A stretch of 64,000 nt of DNA, from NCBI GenBank assembly GCA_964634465.1, contig CAZWLY010000001.1, forward strand, positions 310,001-374,000, given 5' to 3'. Below, piece by piece: positions 1 to 8,679 of this stretch; position 1 is the first letter of the stretch, and each line of letters starts with the position of its first letter. The position numbers and the translations under genes are program-made. The notes under the pieces are model-generated. The model did not search any database and was not told the DNA's origin. It was given only the letters and a program-made list of their open reading frames with translations. The DNA comes from CAZWLY01 sp964634465 (lineage in GTDB: Bacteria > Desulfobacterota > Desulfarculia > G963662305).

Positions 1-619
1 ACCGAACCGCCGGGTATGTCCCGGCGGTCTTTCTCCGCCCTGAAGACCGAGCTGCGGGTAACCCCTGGCGTCACTTCTCCACCAGACCAGAGTGGAGAAC
101 CACCCCCGCCGGGGCGAGTCACCCAAGCCGCGCCTTGGATTCAACAGGTTCAACTTTAAGAACAAGCAGGATGATATCGCCGACATCGCCTGGTCGTGGT
201 AAGTTGGATGGCGGCGGCGTGCAGGAGATATCCGGTCCGATCGATCCGGCCGCCGGGAGCAAGAATCGGTTTGGGTCACCTGCCGCTGGAGGGCGGTGGG
301 CTATGATTTCAAAAGGGCCAGGCGATCGAACAATTCTACACCCTGACTATGGCCCGCCAGTGTTGGTTGGGGGAGGGGAGTCGACTATTACGCATTCCGA
401 CGCCGAGCGAATCGGCGTGTTCATCACCGTTTTGGGTTGGGGTCGGGGCTGCAGTTACGCGGGAGGCGCAAGATCGAGGAAGATTGACTCCCGCGTCGGT
501 TCAAGCGCAATGTGGCCGGGAGTTGGGGAATGTCGCGGCTTGGTTATGTCTGCGACGGTTTCGTCCAGGGCTGAAGCGCATTCGCCCTGCCGCCGGCCAA
601 CAGGTATCGAGGCACGATT
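1..619. other. Region without an intact gene; possible remnant of an outer-membrane beta-barrel gene
   Basis: I see no convincing intact gene here. One frame ending at the TAA at 200-202 reads ...LGFNRFNFKN..DIADIAWSW, which ends in an aromatic residue with alternating hydrophobics, as the last strand of outer-membrane beta-barrels does. This frame is closed by stops at 41-43 and 59-61. Further on, short stretches such as VGYDFKRARRSNNST (about 305-345, in yet another frame) and SWGMSRLGY also look barrel-like but are broken by stops. This fits a decayed or frameshifted porin-like gene, but the evidence is only compositional. No promoter or terminator was recognised before the gene starting at 620. 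Confidence 0.25.
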
Positions 620-1717
620 TTGAAGTTGAAGGTGGCAAGCATCGTCGGGACTCGGCCCCAATTCGTCAAGGCCGCGCCCGTCTCCCGCGCCCTGGCCGAT
701 CGGAACGGGGTGACGGAAATCATCATCCATACCGGCCAGCACTACGATGAAACCATGAGCCGGGTCTTCTTCGAGGAGTTGGCCATTCCGGAGCCGACCT
801 ACAACCTGGGCGTTGGCTCAGCCGATCACGGCGTCCAGACCGGGCGGATGCTGATCGGGCTGGAGGAGGTGCTCGAAGAGGAACGACCCGACTGGGTCCT
901 GGTCTACGGCGACACCAATTCCACCCTGGCCGGAACCTTGGCCGCGGTCAAGCTGGGATTGCCGGTGGCCCATGTGGAAGGCGGCATGCGTTCGTTCGAC
1001 CGGCGCATGCCCGAGGAGATCAACCGGGTGGTGACCGACCACCTGGCCGACCTTCACTTGTGCGTCACCCAGACGGCGGTAGACAACCTGGCCGCCGAAG
1101 GCGTCGCCGAGGGGGTCCATCTGGTCGGCGACGTGATGTACGACGCCGTGACCATGTTCGTAGACCTGGCCCATCGCCGTTTCAACCCCCTGGCCCGTCT
1201 CGGCCTGGAGCCCAAAAGCTATGTCCTGATGACCTGTCACCGCCCGGAGAACACCGACGTCGGGGAGCGATTGGCGGCCATCGTTCGGGCGGTCGGGCGG
1301 GTGAGCCGGCTCAAGCCGGTGATCGCCCCCCTTCACCCCCGCACCAGAGCCGCGCTGAAACGATTCGGGTTGGACTTTCCGCCGTCGGTAAAGGTCATGG
1401 AATCGACCTCGTACCTGGAGACTCTGGTCCTGGAAAAAAACGCCGCCCTGATTCTGACAGACTCGGGCGGAGTGCAAAAGGAGGCCTTTTTCCACGGCGT
1501 GCCCTGCGTGACCATAAGAGATCAGACCGAGTGGTCGGAGACGGTCGAGCTGGGCGCCAACATCCTGGCCGGGGGCGACGAGGAAGCCATCGTCGTCGCC
1601 GCCCGGCAAGCCTTGGAGCGAGGACCGCTGGCCGCAAACGCGGCCGAACTCTACGGCGGCGGCCGGGCCGCCCGCCGAATCGCCGACCTCCTGATCGCCA
1701 GCGGGGCGAGATTTTGA
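620..1717 (+). CDS. wecB: UDP-GlcNAc 2-epimerase family protein, non-hydrolysing (WecB/WbpI type)
   Basis: This 365-residue protein has the full length of the non-hydrolysing UDP-N-acetylglucosamine 2-epimerase family, which inverts C2 of a UDP-amino sugar in the cytoplasm to give a ManNAc-type precursor. Visible family signatures are GTRPQFVK (about residues 10-17), YGDTNST (Asp98), HVEGGMRSF (Glu120), MPEEINRV (Glu132/133), TCHRPEN (His206) and the UDP-binding DSGGVQKEAF. The string VGDVMYDA near residue 170 is closer to WbpI-type enzymes, which act on UDP-2,3-diacetamido-2,3-dideoxyglucuronate, than to classical WecB. That would match the dehydrogenase/acetyltransferase fusion two genes downstream. 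The start is TTG at 620 with GAGG seven bases upstream. Family assignment is firm; the exact substrate is inferred. Confidence 0.88.
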   Translation: MKLKVASIVGTRPQFVKAAPVSRALADRNGVTEIIIHTGQHYDETMSRVFFEELAIPEPTYNLGVGSADHGVQTGRMLIGLEEVLEEERPDWVLVYGDTNSTLAGTLAAVKLGLPVAHVEGGMRSFDRRMPEEINRVVTDHLADLHLCVTQTAVDNLAAEGVAEGVHLVGDVMYDAVTMFVDLAHRRFNPLARLGLEPKSYVLMTCHRPENTDVGERLAAIVRAVGRVSRLKPVIAPLHPRTRAALKRFGLDFPPSVKVMESTSYLETLVLEKNAALILTDSGGVQKEAFFHGVPCVTIRDQTEWSETVELGANILAGGDEEAIVVAARQALERGPLAANAAELYGGGRAARRIADLLIASGARF

Positions 1718-1902
1718 TGTCTCGGTCAGACAGGTTCGGCGCTCCGCTTCTCGACCATCGGGAACGAACATGAACCCGCAGGTGAGGCTTTTCTTGCCTA
1801 CGGGTGAAAATACTACTTTGTAAACCCGGTGGAGGCGATAAATAATTTTCTTTTCTCCTTGACTTTACTGGAGTTGCCAATTAATGAGTAGTAAATCTGA
1901 AC

Positions 1903-2457
1903 ATGAATAACTTGTTATCAGGACTGGTTTCTTCCAAGACCAGGATCAAACTGCTGATCCGTTTGTTCGCCAACCCCAAGGCGACGGCCCACCTGCGCGG
2001 ATTGGCCGGGGAGTTCGGCCTGTCGACCAATTCGATCAGGGAAGAACTCATCCACCTGTCTTCGGCCCGCCTGTTGACCAAAGCCAGGAAGGGTCGCCAG
2101 ATCGTCTATCGGGCCAATGCCGAGCATCCACTGTTCAATGAGCTGTCGGCCATGGTACACAAGGTGTTGGGCATCGACCAGGTGGTCAAGGACATCGTCG
2201 GCCGGTTGGGGCGCGTGGAGCGGGCGCTGCTGATCGGAGACTATGCCGAGGGCAAGGATACCGGTATCATCGACCTGATCTTGGTGGGCGCGATCAACAG
2301 GAACAACCTGGCCGACTTGGTGGCCAAGACCGAGAAATACATCAAGCGTAAGATCAGGACTCTGGTTTTGACCGAGGATGAGTATCAGGAACTGGTGGAG
2401 CGGTTTATGTCCGGTCCCCACCTGGTCCTGTGGGATCATGGGTCGGAAATAGCCTGA
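1903..2457 (+). CDS. Winged-helix regulator with nucleotidyltransferase-like C-terminal domain
   Basis: The 184-residue product starts with a helix-turn-helix segment (about residues 10-75: LAGEFGLSTNSIREEL, then a basic wing KARKGRQIVYRAN) resembling ArsR/MarR-like regulators. The second half has the shape of a nucleotidyltransferase core (LLIGDYAEGKDTGIIDLILVG, about residues 108-128). However, the usual GS and DxD residues are replaced, so catalysis is doubtful. Such two-domain regulators are often encoded inside exopolysaccharide loci, and this one sits between two sugar-nucleotide genes. Its upstream gap is AT-rich and contains a TTGACT (1859-1864), but there is no clear Shine-Dalgarno before the ATG. 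Its likely role is control of this island; that is an inference from position. Confidence 0.7.
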   Translation: MNNLLSGLVSSKTRIKLLIRLFANPKATAHLRGLAGEFGLSTNSIREELIHLSSARLLTKARKGRQIVYRANAEHPLFNELSAMVHKVLGIDQVVKDIVGRLGRVERALLIGDYAEGKDTGIIDLILVGAINRNNLADLVAKTEKYIKRKIRTLVLTEDEYQELVERFMSGPHLVLWDHGSEIA

Positions 2458-2721
2458 GGGCTGTCCGGCCGATGTAATTTGGGTTGACGGGGGGCGGTTG
2501 CGGCGATGCTGTAACCGAGAAGGCGGAGCTGTATCATTTTTAGGCAACGATCCGTGTTGAGAAATCGGCTGTCGGGGTGTATTTGCCGGAGTTTTGAGGT
2601 ATTGTGAGGCGATGGGATCTGGAGCCTCCTTTTGGTCGCGGCGGGTGGGCGGCGGCGCCGGGCGACCGGGGGCGGACCTTCAGGTTTCGATCTCGGGATG
2701 GACTTGGCTGCGAGGGGAAAG

Positions 2722-4359
2722 ATGGGGTCACGTTCCGAATCCGGTTCCGAATCTAGATGGCCCAAGATAGCCGTCATCGGCAGCGGCTACTGGGGTAACA
2801 ACCTGGTCCGCAACTACCACCAGTTGGGCGCCCTGGCGTTGATCTGTGATAAGGACGAGGCCCGCCTGGCCGAGTTCAAAAAACGTTATCCCGACATCGA
2901 CACCTGCCTGACCTTGAGCGACGTCCTCTTGAGGCCGGACATCGAGGCCGTGGTCATAGCCAGCCCAGCCGAAACCCACTACCTGCTGACCAGGGAGGCC
3001 CTCACCGCCGGCAAGCACGTCTTCGTGGAAAAGCCGCTCACCCTGGATACGGCCGAAGCCGAGGAATTGATCGCCTTGGCCGAGACGCAGAACCTGATCC
3101 TCATGGTCGGCCACCTCCTCCAGTACCATCCCGTCTTTGAAAAGCTCAAGGAACTGGCCCGAAGCGGCGAACTGGGCCGGATCAACTACATCTACTCCCA
3201 CCGACTCAATCTGGGCAAGATACGGCGCGAGGAGAACATCCTCTGGTCTTTCGCCCCCCACGACATCTCCATGATTCTGTCTCTGGCCGGAGAGAGGCCG
3301 GACAGCCTGTTCACCACCGGCGGCAACTACCTCCACCAGCAGATCGCCGACGTGACCACCACCCATCTGTCGTTCCCTTCGGGGCTCAAAGCCCATATCT
3401 TCGTCTCCTGGCTGCATCCCTACAAGGAGCAGAAACTGGTGGTGGTCGGCGACAGGAAGATGGCCGTCTTCGACGACACCAAGCACTGGGAAGACAAGCT
3501 CCTTCTTTATCCCCATCAGATCAAATGGGAGAACGGCATTCCCACGGCGGCCAAGGCCGAGGCCGAACGGGTGGCGGTGTCTCAGCAGGAGCCGCTCAAG
3601 CAGGAATGCGAGCATTTTCTGAATTGTGTGGCCCGACTGCGCCGGCCGACAACCGACGGCCGCGAAGGTCTGGTCGTCCTCAAGGTTCTCAAGGCCAGCC
3701 AGCGTTCGCTGGACTCGGGCGGCGGGCGCATCGAACTGGACTGGGCTGAACGGAAGGGACATCCGCCGGGCGAGGACGTCTTCATCCATCCCACGGCGAT
3801 CCTCGATCCGGACGCCGAGGTGGCGGCCGGCACCAAGGTCTGGCACTTCAGTCACATCATGTCCGGGTCCAAGGTGGGCCGGCGGTGCAATATCGGCCAG
3901 AACGTGGTCATCGGACCGGAGGCGGTCATCGGCGACGGCTGCAAGATCCAGAACAACGTCTCGGTCTACAAGGGCGTCACTCTGGAAGACGAAGTTTTCT
4001 GCGGCCCGTCGATGGTCTTCACCAACGTCTACAATCCCCGGGCCCACATCCGCCGCATGGACCAGATTCGACCCACTCTGGTCAAGAAAGGGGCCACCTT
4101 GGGGGCCAACTCGACCATTATCTGCGGGGTGACCATCGGTCGCTACGCCTTTGTCGGGGCCGGGGCGGTGGTGGCCCGCGATGTGCCCGATCACGCCCTG
4201 GTTTACGGCAACACCGCCCGGATCAAGGGTTGGATGTGCCAGTGCGGGGTGCGGTTGCACTTCGAACAGGCCGGAAATGGAGATGTCGAGGAAGCCGCCT
4301 GTGACGCTTGTGGAACTCGCTACCGCAAAGAGGGCGAGATGGTCGCCCCGGTCGCCTAA
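2722..4359 (+). CDS. Fused Gfo/Idh/MocA sugar dehydrogenase and left-handed beta-helix N-acetyltransferase
   Basis: Residues about 14-335 form a Gfo/Idh/MocA NAD(P)-dependent sugar oxidoreductase (Rossmann AVIGSGYWG, then VEKPLTLD with the catalytic-type EKP motif). Residues about 345-520 form a hexapeptide-repeat N-acetyltransferase (many [IV]GxxxxI repeats such as VIGPEAVIGDGCKIQNNV). At the C-terminus two CxC/CxxC pairs (MCQCGVRL and CDACGTRY) suggest a zinc ribbon. These are the WbpB/WlbA and WbpD/WlbB activities of UDP-2,3-diacetamido-2,3-dideoxyglucuronate synthesis, here in one chain. I chose ATG 2722 (545 residues) because GAGG lies six bases before it; ATG 2698 or TTG 2632 would add a basic, non-conserved leader. 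The matching aminotransferase (WbpE) is not in the window. Confidence 0.85.
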   Translation: MGSRSESGSESRWPKIAVIGSGYWGNNLVRNYHQLGALALICDKDEARLAEFKKRYPDIDTCLTLSDVLLRPDIEAVVIASPAETHYLLTREALTAGKHVFVEKPLTLDTAEAEELIALAETQNLILMVGHLLQYHPVFEKLKELARSGELGRINYIYSHRLNLGKIRREENILWSFAPHDISMILSLAGERPDSLFTTGGNYLHQQIADVTTTHLSFPSGLKAHIFVSWLHPYKEQKLVVVGDRKMAVFDDTKHWEDKLLLYPHQIKWENGIPTAAKAEAERVAVSQQEPLKQECEHFLNCVARLRRPTTDGREGLVVLKVLKASQRSLDSGGGRIELDWAERKGHPPGEDVFIHPTAILDPDAEVAAGTKVWHFSHIMSGSKVGRRCNIGQNVVIGPEAVIGDGCKIQNNVSVYKGVTLEDEVFCGPSMVFTNVYNPRAHIRRMDQIRPTLVKKGATLGANSTIICGVTIGRYAFVGAGAVVARDVPDHALVYGNTARIKGWMCQCGVRLHFEQAGNGDVEEAACDACGTRYRKEGEMVAPVA

Positions 4360-4523
4360 GCCGGCTTTTCTGGGTGACAAAAACTCCTCCTTGCCGGTCT
4401 CGGAGACAGCCTTCGTCGATGTCGGCCTTTTCCCGGCTCAGCCGCACGGTTTGATCGGGGCTGGACGCTTGGCCCTTTGGGCCGGCGGTAGACATTGGAA
4501 CGCCAAGGGCGGCCGAAAGAATA

Positions 4524-5588
4524 ATGAAGGTTCTCCACTTGCCGACCGCGGTCGGCGGTAACTCCTGGGGGCTGGCCCAGGGAGAGCGGCGGCTCGGCCT
4601 GGACGCCCGGGTGTTGGTCAGACAGCCCGCCCGGGCCGCCTACCCCTATGACTACAGCTTGGGCTGGGAGAGACGGGGCTTCCTGGCCAAGCGAATCAAG
4701 GCGTTTCACACCTTTTTGAAAATAAGGCGCGAATACGACGTCTATCATTTCAACTTCGGCACCTCGCTGTGCGACTTTCCCCGGCTCGGCCTCCCCTTAC
4801 TGGAGGTTCCCTTTTACCCTCCGGGCAAGAAGATCGTCTTCACCTACAACGGCTGCGACGCCAGGCAGAGGCATGAGACGGTCGAGCGGTTCAAGATTTC
4901 CGCCTGCCGGGAAGACGATTGCTACGCCGGAGCGTGCCAGAAGGCCAACTCGGATGCCATGAGAGCCCGCAGCGTGGCCAAGGCGAGCCGGCATGCAATT
5001 AAAATCTTCGCCTTGAACCCGGACCTGCTCCGTTTTTTGCCCCCGGATGCCTCGTTTCTGCCCTACACCGTCGCCGCTTGGACGCAGATCGAGGCGAACA
5101 AATACTATGTCGGCAGGAAGATCACCATCGTCCACCTCCCCTCGAACCGGGGCGCGAAGGGGTCGAAATACATTGTCGATGCCTTGGAGAACCTGTGTCG
5201 AGCCCGGGGAAACTCCCTGTCCTTCCACTTGGTGGAGCAGGTGACCAATCGGGCCGCGCTGGAAGCGATCAGCCGGGCGGATTTGGTGATAGACCAGGTC
5301 CTTGTTGGCTGGTACGGGGCTTTGGCCGTGGAGGCGATGAAGATGGGCAAGCCGGTGGCCGCCTATATCAGATCGGATGACCTGGCCTTTCTGCCCCGGG
5401 AGATGGCCGAAGAGGTGACCGAAGCCATCATAAACATAGACCCCTACAACATCGAGCAAGTGTTGGCCGGCTATCTGGACGACCCATCGCAACTCGTCCA
5501 TAAGAGCCAGGCCGCCTTGGATTACGTTCACAAATGGCATGACCCCGTCCGGGTGGCCCGACTCACCAAGGCCGCCTACGAAGCCTGA
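4524..5588 (+). CDS. Glycosyltransferase, GT4-like (GT-B fold)
   Basis: The 354-residue protein begins MKVLHLPTAVGG, the first strand of a GT-B glycosyltransferase. It carries a C-terminal donor-site-like region (ISRADLVIDQVLVGWYGALAVEAMKMGKPVAAY compressed in the middle third) with the E of the GPxxxE-type motif in AVEAMKMGKPV (about residue 270). It probably transfers a sugar from a nucleotide donor during repeat-unit assembly at the inner membrane; donor and acceptor cannot be read from the sequence. The N-terminal half is close in style to the glycosyltransferase at 22705 (both contain a YNGCD/FRGCD segment followed by a cysteine-containing stretch), so the two may be paralogues. It follows a 164-base gap. 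Confidence 0.78.
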   Translation: MKVLHLPTAVGGNSWGLAQGERRLGLDARVLVRQPARAAYPYDYSLGWERRGFLAKRIKAFHTFLKIRREYDVYHFNFGTSLCDFPRLGLPLLEVPFYPPGKKIVFTYNGCDARQRHETVERFKISACREDDCYAGACQKANSDAMRARSVAKASRHAIKIFALNPDLLRFLPPDASFLPYTVAAWTQIEANKYYVGRKITIVHLPSNRGAKGSKYIVDALENLCRARGNSLSFHLVEQVTNRAALEAISRADLVIDQVLVGWYGALAVEAMKMGKPVAAYIRSDDLAFLPREMAEEVTEAIINIDPYNIEQVLAGYLDDPSQLVHKSQAALDYVHKWHDPVRVARLTKAAYEA

Positions 5589-5632
5589 CCGGCGGGCCGT
5601 TTCAGCGAACCATTATCCATTGAGAGGACAAG

Positions 5633-6622
5633 GTGGACTTGAAAGGCAAGCGTTTCCTGGTCATCGGTGGCGCCGGGTTGATCGGCTCCCACACCGTCGA
5701 TCAATTGCTCACTGAAGACGTGGGCGAGGTGATAATCTACGACAACTTCTGCCGAGGAACGTACGAGAATCTGTCCCAGGCCCTCAAGGACCCGCGCTGC
5801 AAGATCTACGAGGTCGGCGGCGACATAACCCAGACGGACATTCTCGATGCGGCCATGAAAGGGATGGACGGCGTCTTTCACTTCGCCGCCTTGTGGCTGT
5901 TGCAGTGCTACGATTACCCCCGGGCCGCCTTCGAGGTCAATATCAGGGGTACGTTCAACGTGGCCGAAGCGTGCCTCAACAACGGGGTCAAACGGCTGGT
6001 GTATTCCTCCTCCGCCTCGGTTTATGGAGATGCGGTCGAAGAACCGATGACCGAGGAGCACCCTTTCAACAACACCAATTTTTACGGCGCCACCAAGGTG
6101 GCCGGCGAGCAGATGCTGCGAGCCCTGTACCATCGTTACGGGTTGCCATACGTCGGCTTGCGCTACATGAACGTCTACGGTCCCAGACAGGATTACCGTG
6201 GAACCTATATCGCGGTCATCATGAAGATACTCGATCGCCTGGACCAAGGACTCCCCCCCGTGGTCTACGGCGACGGCAGCCAGGCCTATGACTTCGTCTA
6301 CGTTGGAGACTGCGCCCGAGCCAACATTTGCGCCATGAGGGCCGAAACGGTGGATGAGTGCTACAACGTCGGCACCGGGGTCAAAACCACGATCAAAGAG
6401 CTGGCCGAGCTGCTGCTGGACCTGACCGGGTCCCAACTGGAGATCGAATACCATCCCGGCGGAACCACCTTTGTCAAGAACCGCGTCGGCTCGCCGGACA
6501 AGGCGGCCAGGGAAATAGGTTTCACCGCCGAAAAACCTCTGCGGGAGGGGTTGGAGGAGCTCATCCGTTGGCGGGCGGCCCACAAGGCTGAGGTCGAGGC
6601 CCGGCGGAAAGCGGTGGTCTGA
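5633..6622 (+). CDS. NAD-dependent epimerase/dehydratase (extended SDR)
   Basis: The 329-residue product is an extended short-chain dehydrogenase of the UDP-glucose 4-epimerase/dTDP-glucose dehydratase group. It has a GGAGLIGS dinucleotide loop at the N-terminus, YSSSASVYG for the catalytic Ser/Thr strand, and FYGATK as the YxxxK catalytic pair (about residue 150). RYMNVYGPRQDYRG follows as the sugar-nucleotide binding segment. It should remodel a nucleotide-activated sugar for the polysaccharide. The start is GTG at 5633 preceded by AGAGGA. Its stop is two bases before the next gene, so it is translationally coupled with the AsnB-like gene. The precise epimerase or dehydratase activity is not determinable. 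Confidence 0.88.
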   Translation: MDLKGKRFLVIGGAGLIGSHTVDQLLTEDVGEVIIYDNFCRGTYENLSQALKDPRCKIYEVGGDITQTDILDAAMKGMDGVFHFAALWLLQCYDYPRAAFEVNIRGTFNVAEACLNNGVKRLVYSSSASVYGDAVEEPMTEEHPFNNTNFYGATKVAGEQMLRALYHRYGLPYVGLRYMNVYGPRQDYRGTYIAVIMKILDRLDQGLPPVVYGDGSQAYDFVYVGDCARANICAMRAETVDECYNVGTGVKTTIKELAELLLDLTGSQLEIEYHPGGTTFVKNRVGSPDKAAREIGFTAEKPLREGLEELIRWRAAHKAEVEARRKAVV

Positions 6623-6624
6623 CA

Positions 6625-8541
6625 GTGTGCGGTTTGACCGGCATATTCAATATCTCCGGTCGTCCGGTCTCCCCGGGCGTGTTGTCCGGGATGGTCGAGG
6701 CCCTGATCCATCGCGGCCCGGACGACGACGGCCTGTATTGCCAGGGGCCCATCGGCCTGGGGCACCGGCGGCTGTCGATCATCGATCTGTCGCCGGCCGG
6801 GCACCAGCCCATGGCCACCGGGGACGGCCGGTTTGTGCTGGTCTACAACGGCGAAGTCTATAACTTTGCCGAATTGCGGGACGAGCTGGCCGACTTGGGA
6901 TACGGGTTTCGCTCCCGGACCGATTCTGAAGTGGTTTTGAACGCCTTGGTGGAGTGGGGGGCGGCGGCGCTCAATAGATTCAACGGCATGTTCGCCCTGG
7001 CGCTGTGGGACGGCGAAAAGGAAAGATTGTTACTGGCCAGGGATCGTTACGGCATCAAGCCGTTGTACTTCACTTCGCTCGGCGGGGAATTGCTGTTCGC
7101 TTCTGAAATCAAATCGTTTTTGGCCCATCCCGACTTCCAGGTCGCCCTGGACGAAGAGGGACTGGTCGAATATTTCACCTTCCAGAATTTCTTCAGCAAC
7201 CGCACTTTGTTCAAGGGCGTAGAAATTTTCCCTGCCGGCTGCTACGCCGTGATCGAAAAAGGCGGGCCCGCTCACCCTTCGCCGACCCGTTACTGGGACT
7301 ACGCCTTCCATGAACCGCAGCAGGCCGCCGACGAGCGAGAATACATCGAGGAGCTGGATCGGTTGTTCCGCCAGGCCGTCGGCCGCCAGTTGGTCAGCGA
7401 CGTGGACGTGGGAACCTACCTGAGCGGCGGCATGGATACCGGCTCGATTACGGCCGTAGCGGCCCAACAGGTGCCCTACATCAAGTCGTTCACCTGCGGC
7501 TTCGACCTCAGTTCCGCTTCGGGAATCGAACTCAACTTTGACGAGCGAGCCACCGCCGAGCGGATGTCTTACCTCTTCAAGACCGAACACTACGAGATGG
7601 TCTTGAAAGCCGGCGACATGGAACGCATCCTGCCTCAATTGACCTGGCACCTGGAAGAACCCCGCGTCGGCCAGAGCTACCCCAATTACTACATCGCCCG
7701 CCTGGCCGGCAAGTTCGTCAAGGTGATTCTATCCGGAACAGGGGGCGACGAGCTTTTTGCCGGCTATCCCTGGCGCTACTATCGGGCGGCGGTCAACGAC
7801 GGTTTCGATAACTACATAGACAAATACTTCGATTTCTGGCAGCGCCTGCTCTCCGATCAGGAGTTGAAAGCGGTATTCAGGCCGATCTGGAAACAGGCCG
7901 GCCACACTTCGCCCCGGGATATTTTCCGCAGCGTGTTCCCCGCCGATATCGGCCATCCCAGTTCGCCGGAAGACTACATCAACCACTCGCTTTACTTCGA
8001 GGCCAAGACCTTTCTGCATGGCTTGCTGGTCATAGAAGACAAACTCAGCATGGCCCATTCCCTGGAGACGAGGGTGCCGTTTCTGGACAACGATCTGGTC
8101 GATTTCGCCATGCAGATTCCGATGAAGATGAAGTTGCGCCGCCTGGACCAGATAACCAGGCTCAATGAAAACGAACCCGGAGCCAAAACGACCCGCTATT
8201 TTCAAAAGACCAACGACGGCAAGTTGATCCTGAGACGGGTCATGACCAGGCACATACCCCGGGAAATCACCGAAAAGGAGAAGCAGGGCTTCTCCGCGCC
8301 GGACGCCAGTTGGTTCAAGGGGGAAAGCATCGATTATGTCAGACGGGTGCTGTTTGGCAAGGAAACGCTGATGTACCACTTCCTAGATCGTAAAGCGGTC
8401 CAGGAAGTGGTCAACGACCACCTGGAAGGCAGGCGCAATCGCCGTCTGTTGGTGTGGTCGCTTTTAAACTTTGAGAATTGGTGTCGTGTCTTCCTGGCGG
8501 GAAACGCTTGCGCCGAACCTGGTGTCACAAGGCGAGAATAG
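6625..8541 (+). CDS. asnB: Asparagine synthase-type glutamine amidotransferase, copy 1
   Basis: The 638-residue protein has the complete AsnB architecture. An N-terminal class II glutaminase starts at the nucleophilic Cys2 (MCGLTGIF, RGPDDDG, LVYNGEVYNF, ARDRYGIKPLY), followed by an ATP-dependent synthetase domain with the PP-loop LSGGMDTGS (Ser267) and LSGTGGDELFAGY. It uses glutamine-derived ammonia to amidate a carboxylate. In polysaccharide loci such enzymes commonly amidate uronic acids rather than make asparagine, and that is the likely role here. The start GTG follows the preceding stop by two bases; GTG places Cys at position 2, as the mechanism requires. It is one of five AsnB-like genes in the island. 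Confidence 0.9.
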   Translation: MCGLTGIFNISGRPVSPGVLSGMVEALIHRGPDDDGLYCQGPIGLGHRRLSIIDLSPAGHQPMATGDGRFVLVYNGEVYNFAELRDELADLGYGFRSRTDSEVVLNALVEWGAAALNRFNGMFALALWDGEKERLLLARDRYGIKPLYFTSLGGELLFASEIKSFLAHPDFQVALDEEGLVEYFTFQNFFSNRTLFKGVEIFPAGCYAVIEKGGPAHPSPTRYWDYAFHEPQQAADEREYIEELDRLFRQAVGRQLVSDVDVGTYLSGGMDTGSITAVAAQQVPYIKSFTCGFDLSSASGIELNFDERATAERMSYLFKTEHYEMVLKAGDMERILPQLTWHLEEPRVGQSYPNYYIARLAGKFVKVILSGTGGDELFAGYPWRYYRAAVNDGFDNYIDKYFDFWQRLLSDQELKAVFRPIWKQAGHTSPRDIFRSVFPADIGHPSSPEDYINHSLYFEAKTFLHGLLVIEDKLSMAHSLETRVPFLDNDLVDFAMQIPMKMKLRRLDQITRLNENEPGAKTTRYFQKTNDGKLILRRVMTRHIPREITEKEKQGFSAPDASWFKGESIDYVRRVLFGKETLMYHFLDRKAVQEVVNDHLEGRRNRRLLVWSLLNFENWCRVFLAGNACAEPGVTRRE

Positions 8542-8679
8542 CCGATGAGCAACGGAAGTTGAGGTGTTGTTCGGCCAAGCGTAATCAAGGGGGGCTTGCG
8601 AATGAGGCGAGGGAGTGTGGATTTATCCATTCGATCTGTTCTCCTGCCTTCCAATTGTTTTTCTGATGGACAGGGTTAA

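Noticed and set aside
1073..1080. GGCGGTAG string inside the epimerase gene (also near 13615)
   Set aside because: These lie inside coding sequence and are explained by codon composition in a GC-rich genome.
1859..1887. TTGACT and TAATGA as promoter of the regulator gene
   Set aside because: The -10 matches poorly and it would place the start of transcription only about 9 bases before the ATG.
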